Below the pieces are notes generated by a model. It ran no database searches. It was not told the origin of the DNA and was given only the letters and a program-made list of their open reading frames with translations. The translations under genes and the position numbers were made by a program. From an uncultured Methylobacter sp. (GTDB taxonomy: Bacteria > Pseudomonadota > Gammaproteobacteria > Methylococcales > Methylomonadaceae), in the NCBI GenBank assembly GCA_903831545.1, contig CAIKYI010000630.1, positions 1 through 18,180 of the forward strand: a DNA stretch of 18,180 bases, in the 5' to 3' direction. Of this stretch, positions 15,216-18,180 are shown piece after piece; positions within the stretch are counted from its first letter, which is position 1, and each line of letters starts with the position of its first letter.

Positions 15216-18041
15216 TTATTTTCCTGAAGATTTGCCGTAGAGCGCCGATTTAACGACTGCTTTTTGTTGTTCGATATGGACGCGGAAATTGCCGACAGCC
15301 GGCGCCGCCGATGCTTCACGACCTGCATAAGTGATGCTGATTTTAGGGGAGAGGTTGACGGTAAAATGATGATTGGACTGATACCAGGCCCCCTGATTTT
15401 GTGGTTCTTCCTGACACCAGATAAATTCTTTAAGTTGTGGGTATCTGGCCACTTCTGCTTTAAATAATTCATCGGGGAAAGGGTAGAGTTGCTCAATGCG
15501 GGCAATAGCAACGTGTTTAAGATCGTCAAGGCGCCTTGATTCCACCAGGTCGTAATAGACTTTGCCGGCACACATAATAAGGCGAGTCACTTTTTTGGGA
15601 TTGATATCGTCCTGTTCGCCAATGACGGGCATAAATTGACCCGCTGTCAAATCTTCCAGGGTAGAAATTGCAAGCTTATGGCGCAAAAGACTTTTGGGGC
15701 TCATGACTATCAGTGGCTTGCGATAGGCGCGTAGCATTTGGCGACGCAGTAAGTGAAATATTTGCGCTGGCGTTGTCGGGCAGCAAACCTGGATATTATG
15801 TTCGGCACACAGTTGCAGATACCGTTCAAGACGGGCTGAGGAGTGTTCGGGTCCCTGGCCTTCAAAACCGTGAGGTAACAACATGACCAGATGGCACATA
15901 CGCCCCCATTTGGTTTCGCCGGAACTGATAAATTGATCGATAACTACTTGTGCGCCATTGGCAAAGTCGCCAAATTGCGCTTCCCAGATGACCAGTGTAT
16001 TAGGCATGGTCGTACTATAGCCATACTCGAAACCCAACACGCCCGCTTCGGAAAGCAGCGAGTCAAAAATCTGCGCATTACCCTGATCTTTATCCAAGTG
16101 TTTAATGGGGGTATAGGTTTTATTGTGGAGTTGATTATGCAAAATTGCATGGCGATGTACAAAAGTACCGCGCCCTACATCTTGTCCGGTAAGCCGGACA
16201 TGATATTTTTCCATCAGCAGGGTCGCATATGCCATGTTTTCCGCGAAACCCCAGTCCAGGGGCATGGCTCCAGCGGCCATTTTACGTCGATTTTCCATGA
16301 CTTTTTCGACTCTGGGGTGTAATTCAAAACCGGTAGGCAAACGTTGCATTCTATCGTTACAAAAACGCAAGTGATCCATGGGAACCGAGGTGGTACAGGG
16401 CAGGTTCCAGTCGGCATGCAGGAAATTATTCCATTGATTGGTAAAAGGATAGGGGCCATTGGTTAGAATGGACTTGGAAACTACAGCGCCTTCTTCGAGT
16501 GATTTTTGGTAATCTTGTTCAAGTTCCGTTACTTGTTGCTGGGTGATATGACCTTGTGCAATAAGTTTTTCAGCATAAAGTTTTCGCGTGGTTTTCAGTT
16601 TGCGAATTTTTTTATACATTAACGGCTGGGTTGTTGACGGTTCGTCGGCTTCATTGTGCCCAAGCCGCCTGTAACAGATAAGGTCGATGACTACATCTTT
16701 TTTAAAAGTCATGCGGTAGTCCAGCGCCAGTTTGGTCACAAAGATAACGGCATCGGGATCATCGCCGTTGACGTGAAACACGGGGGCCTGGATCATGCTG
16801 GCAACGTCGGTACAGTACAAGGTCGAGCGCGCATCCTGAGGATTGCTGGTGGTAAAGCCGATTTGGTTGTTGATAACGATATGGACGGTTCCGCCAGTCG
16901 AAAAGGCGCGTGTTTGCGACATGTTCAAGGTTTCCATAATAATACCTTGTCCGGAAAATGCCGCATCGCCGTGTATCAATATGGGAATTACGGTGTTTGT
17001 GCCATTTTCTCCTGCCCTGTCCTGACGAGCCTTGACGGAACCTTCGACGACCGGGTTGATGATCTCCAGATGGGACGGGTTAAAGGCCAGCGTTAAATGC
17101 ACAGGGCCTCCAGGCGTGCTGATATCCGAGGAAAAGCCCATGTGGTATTTGACGTCACCGGTACTGACGCCAGGCGAAAGCGGAGAGGTGCCGGCAAAGT
17201 CGTTGAACAGACTGGCAGGGCTTTTACCTAAAATGTTGACCAATACATTTAACCGGCCGCGATGGGCCATGCCGATCACTATTTCATTGACACCTTTAGC
17301 GCCAAATCCTTGAATTAATTCATCCAGAATTGGAATCAGTGATTCGCCCCCTTCCAGGGAAAAACGTTTTTGACCGACAAAGCGATTGTGTAAATGGAAT
17401 TCTATGCCTTCGGCGGCGGTCAGTAATTCCAGTAGCCAGAGTTTTTTTGAGGGTTCCTGTTCCAGGTTCGATTTAGAGCTTTCCAGGCGGTTTATGATCC
17501 AGCGTCTGACTTGGGTATCGACGATGTGCATGTATTCAGAGCCGATACTTCCGCAATAAATAGCCTTCAGGTTGGCAATAATGTCGCGTAAAGGTAGGCG
17601 GTTTACGCCATAGAGTGAGCCTGTGTCGAACAGGGTGTCCATGTCGGGTTCGGACAGGCCGTAATAAGTGGGATCCATGTCGGCAGGCGGCGGTAAGGTT
17701 TTACCCAGCGGATTATTGCTGGCAATTTGATGTCCTCGAACCCTGTAATGGTTAACAAGCCTGGAAACTGCAGATTGTTTTTTTACGCTTTCTTCAGTAA
17801 AACCCTGTAATTTAGCCAGTCTGCCTTCAGATTTGAGCGCGAGTTGCGCAAACCGTTCTACGACAGGGCTATGAGGGGTTTCAAAATCAGTACCATTTTG
17901 CAATTCACTAAATTCTTTTTTCCAGCTGGCTTCAACTGAGTCGGGATCTTCGAGAAATTGTTCGTATAAATTTTCAACAAAACTGGCGTTGCTGCCATAG
18001 AGTGAAGAAGAATCTTGAAAAAGTTTAAGCAGCTTACTCAT
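15216..18041 (-). CDS. sucA: 2-oxoglutarate dehydrogenase E1
   Basis: A 941-residue thiamine-diphosphate enzyme (E. coli 933) that decarboxylates 2-oxoglutarate and passes the succinyl group to the lipoyl arm of SucB, in the TCA cycle. The N-terminus '[25 protein letters not shown]' is the usual E2-binding helix. Active-site features are present: GMAHRGRLN with His260 (same number as E. coli), KYHMGFSSD with the His298 equivalent, 'FNPSHLEI', the ThDP/Mg motif starting [10 protein letters not shown] (357-366) and ending near '[10 protein letters not shown]', '[14 protein letters not shown]' and '[14 protein letters not shown]' with the His729 equivalent. The RRHGHNE of E. coli is RRLGHNE, a position that varies in the family (Asn in human). 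I chose the ATG at 18041; the frame is open two codons further, to a TTG at 18047. First gene of the operon. Confidence 0.97.
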   Translation of the reverse strand: MSKLLKLFQDSSSLYGSNASFVENLYEQFLEDPDSVEASWKKEFSELQNGTDFETPHSPVVERFAQLALKSEGRLAKLQGFTEESVKKQSAVSRLVNHYRVRGHQIASNNPLGKTLPPPADMDPTYYGLSEPDMDTLFDTGSLYGVNRLPLRDIIANLKAIYCGSIGSEYMHIVDTQVRRWIINRLESSKSNLEQEPSKKLWLLELLTAAEGIEFHLHNRFVGQKRFSLEGGESLIPILDELIQGFGAKGVNEIVIGMAHRGRLNVLVNILGKSPASLFNDFAGTSPLSPGVSTGDVKYHMGFSSDISTPGGPVHLTLAFNPSHLEIINPVVEGSVKARQDRAGENGTNTVIPILIHGDAAFSGQGIIMETLNMSQTRAFSTGGTVHIVINNQIGFTTSNPQDARSTLYCTDVASMIQAPVFHVNGDDPDAVIFVTKLALDYRMTFKKDVVIDLICYRRLGHNEADEPSTTQPLMYKKIRKLKTTRKLYAEKLIAQGHITQQQVTELEQDYQKSLEEGAVVSKSILTNGPYPFTNQWNNFLHADWNLPCTTSVPMDHLRFCNDRMQRLPTGFELHPRVEKVMENRRKMAAGAMPLDWGFAENMAYATLLMEKYHVRLTGQDVGRGTFVHRHAILHNQLHNKTYTPIKHLDKDQGNAQIFDSLLSEAGVLGFEYGYSTTMPNTLVIWEAQFGDFANGAQVVIDQFISSGETKWGRMCHLVMLLPHGFEGQGPEHSSARLERYLQLCAEHNIQVCCPTTPAQIFHLLRRQMLRAYRKPLIVMSPKSLLRHKLAISTLEDLTAGQFMPVIGEQDDINPKKVTRLIMCAGKVYYDLVESRRLDDLKHVAIARIEQLYPFPDELFKAEVARYPQLKEFIWCQEEPQNQGAWYQSNHHFTVNLSPKISITYAGREASAAPAVGNFRVHIEQQKAVVKSALYGKSSGK

Positions 18042-18096
18042 TATCAATGTCCAATTTGTTCGGTAAGGATTTTGTCTGTGTCAGTACTCTTAAAGT

Positions 18097-18102
18097 AGTA
18101 TA
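18097..18102 (-). promoter_or_regulatory. Candidate -10 box for the sucAB-lpd operon
   Basis: Read on the - strand this is TATACT, a five-of-six match to the sigma-70 -10 element, about 55 bases before the sucA ATG. No good -35 lies 16-18 bases upstream, so it may depend on an activator or be chance. The rest of 18048-18180 holds no gene that I can see. Confidence 0.3.
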
Positions 18103-18180
18103 TTACCAACATTTAACGCATACACTGATTAATTTACGTGGTTGTAGGCGAAGAGGGCTAAATCATTGTTTTTCACTTAA

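Noticed and set aside
15216-18041. Leu in place of His in the SucA RRHGHNE motif as a sign of lost E1 activity
   Set aside because: This position varies among active enzymes (Asn in human OGDH), and all other active-site motifs are intact.

Overview
The window reads as chromosomal DNA of a gammaproteobacterium with moderate GC. Close ParC, RimK, SucA, SucB and ProA homologues of gammaproteobacterial type, an ExbB-ExbD-LpxK run, a YgfX-like protein and NnrS all point this way. A Methylococcales-like (methanotroph) origin is my guess from the overall style of the proteins; nothing in the window proves it. I see no phage, transposase, CRISPR array, tRNA or rRNA.

Layout. Positions 28-6310 are all on the + strand: an HcaT/LacY-like MFS permease, a coupled exbB-exbD pair running directly into lpxK, a small secreted DUF2380/DUF3280-like protein, and parC (topoisomerase IV subunit A, with wild-type quinolone-region residues). 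Positions 6429-8552 are on the - strand and form a membrane-protein cluster read as nnrS, a DUF2721 protein (sharing one base, TAATG) and a YgfX-like protein. A 340-bp divergent spacer separates nnrS from proA (8893-10146, +). Positions 10408-18041 are on the - strand: sucA-sucB-lpd as a tight operon (2- and 4-base gaps), a 371-bp gap with no convincing gene, rimK, and an unrecognised exported protein.

How the genes fit together. sucA and sucB encode E1 and E2 of the 2-oxoglutarate dehydrogenase complex, and all catalytic motifs I could check are present. The third gene should encode E3 (dihydrolipoyl dehydrogenase). It is full length and keeps its FAD and NAD folds, but the lipoamide-facing Cys of the redox disulfide is Tyr53, the conserved Lys of the same motif is Ile62, and the Glu of the catalytic His-Glu pair is Lys462. 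By sequence it cannot do normal E3 disulfide chemistry, although it sits in an otherwise intact operon. This is the most interesting observation here.

The remaining genes are housekeeping or envelope functions: energised transport or envelope coupling (ExbBD), lipid A phosphorylation (LpxK), chromosome decatenation (ParC), NO/heme-copper related membrane protein (NnrS), proline synthesis (ProA) and ribosomal protein S6 modification (RimK). The non-coding spacers hold small degenerate repeats: one imperfect repeat has copies just after parC and just after proA, and two short REP-like palindromes occur, one of them inside a 10-base direct repeat.
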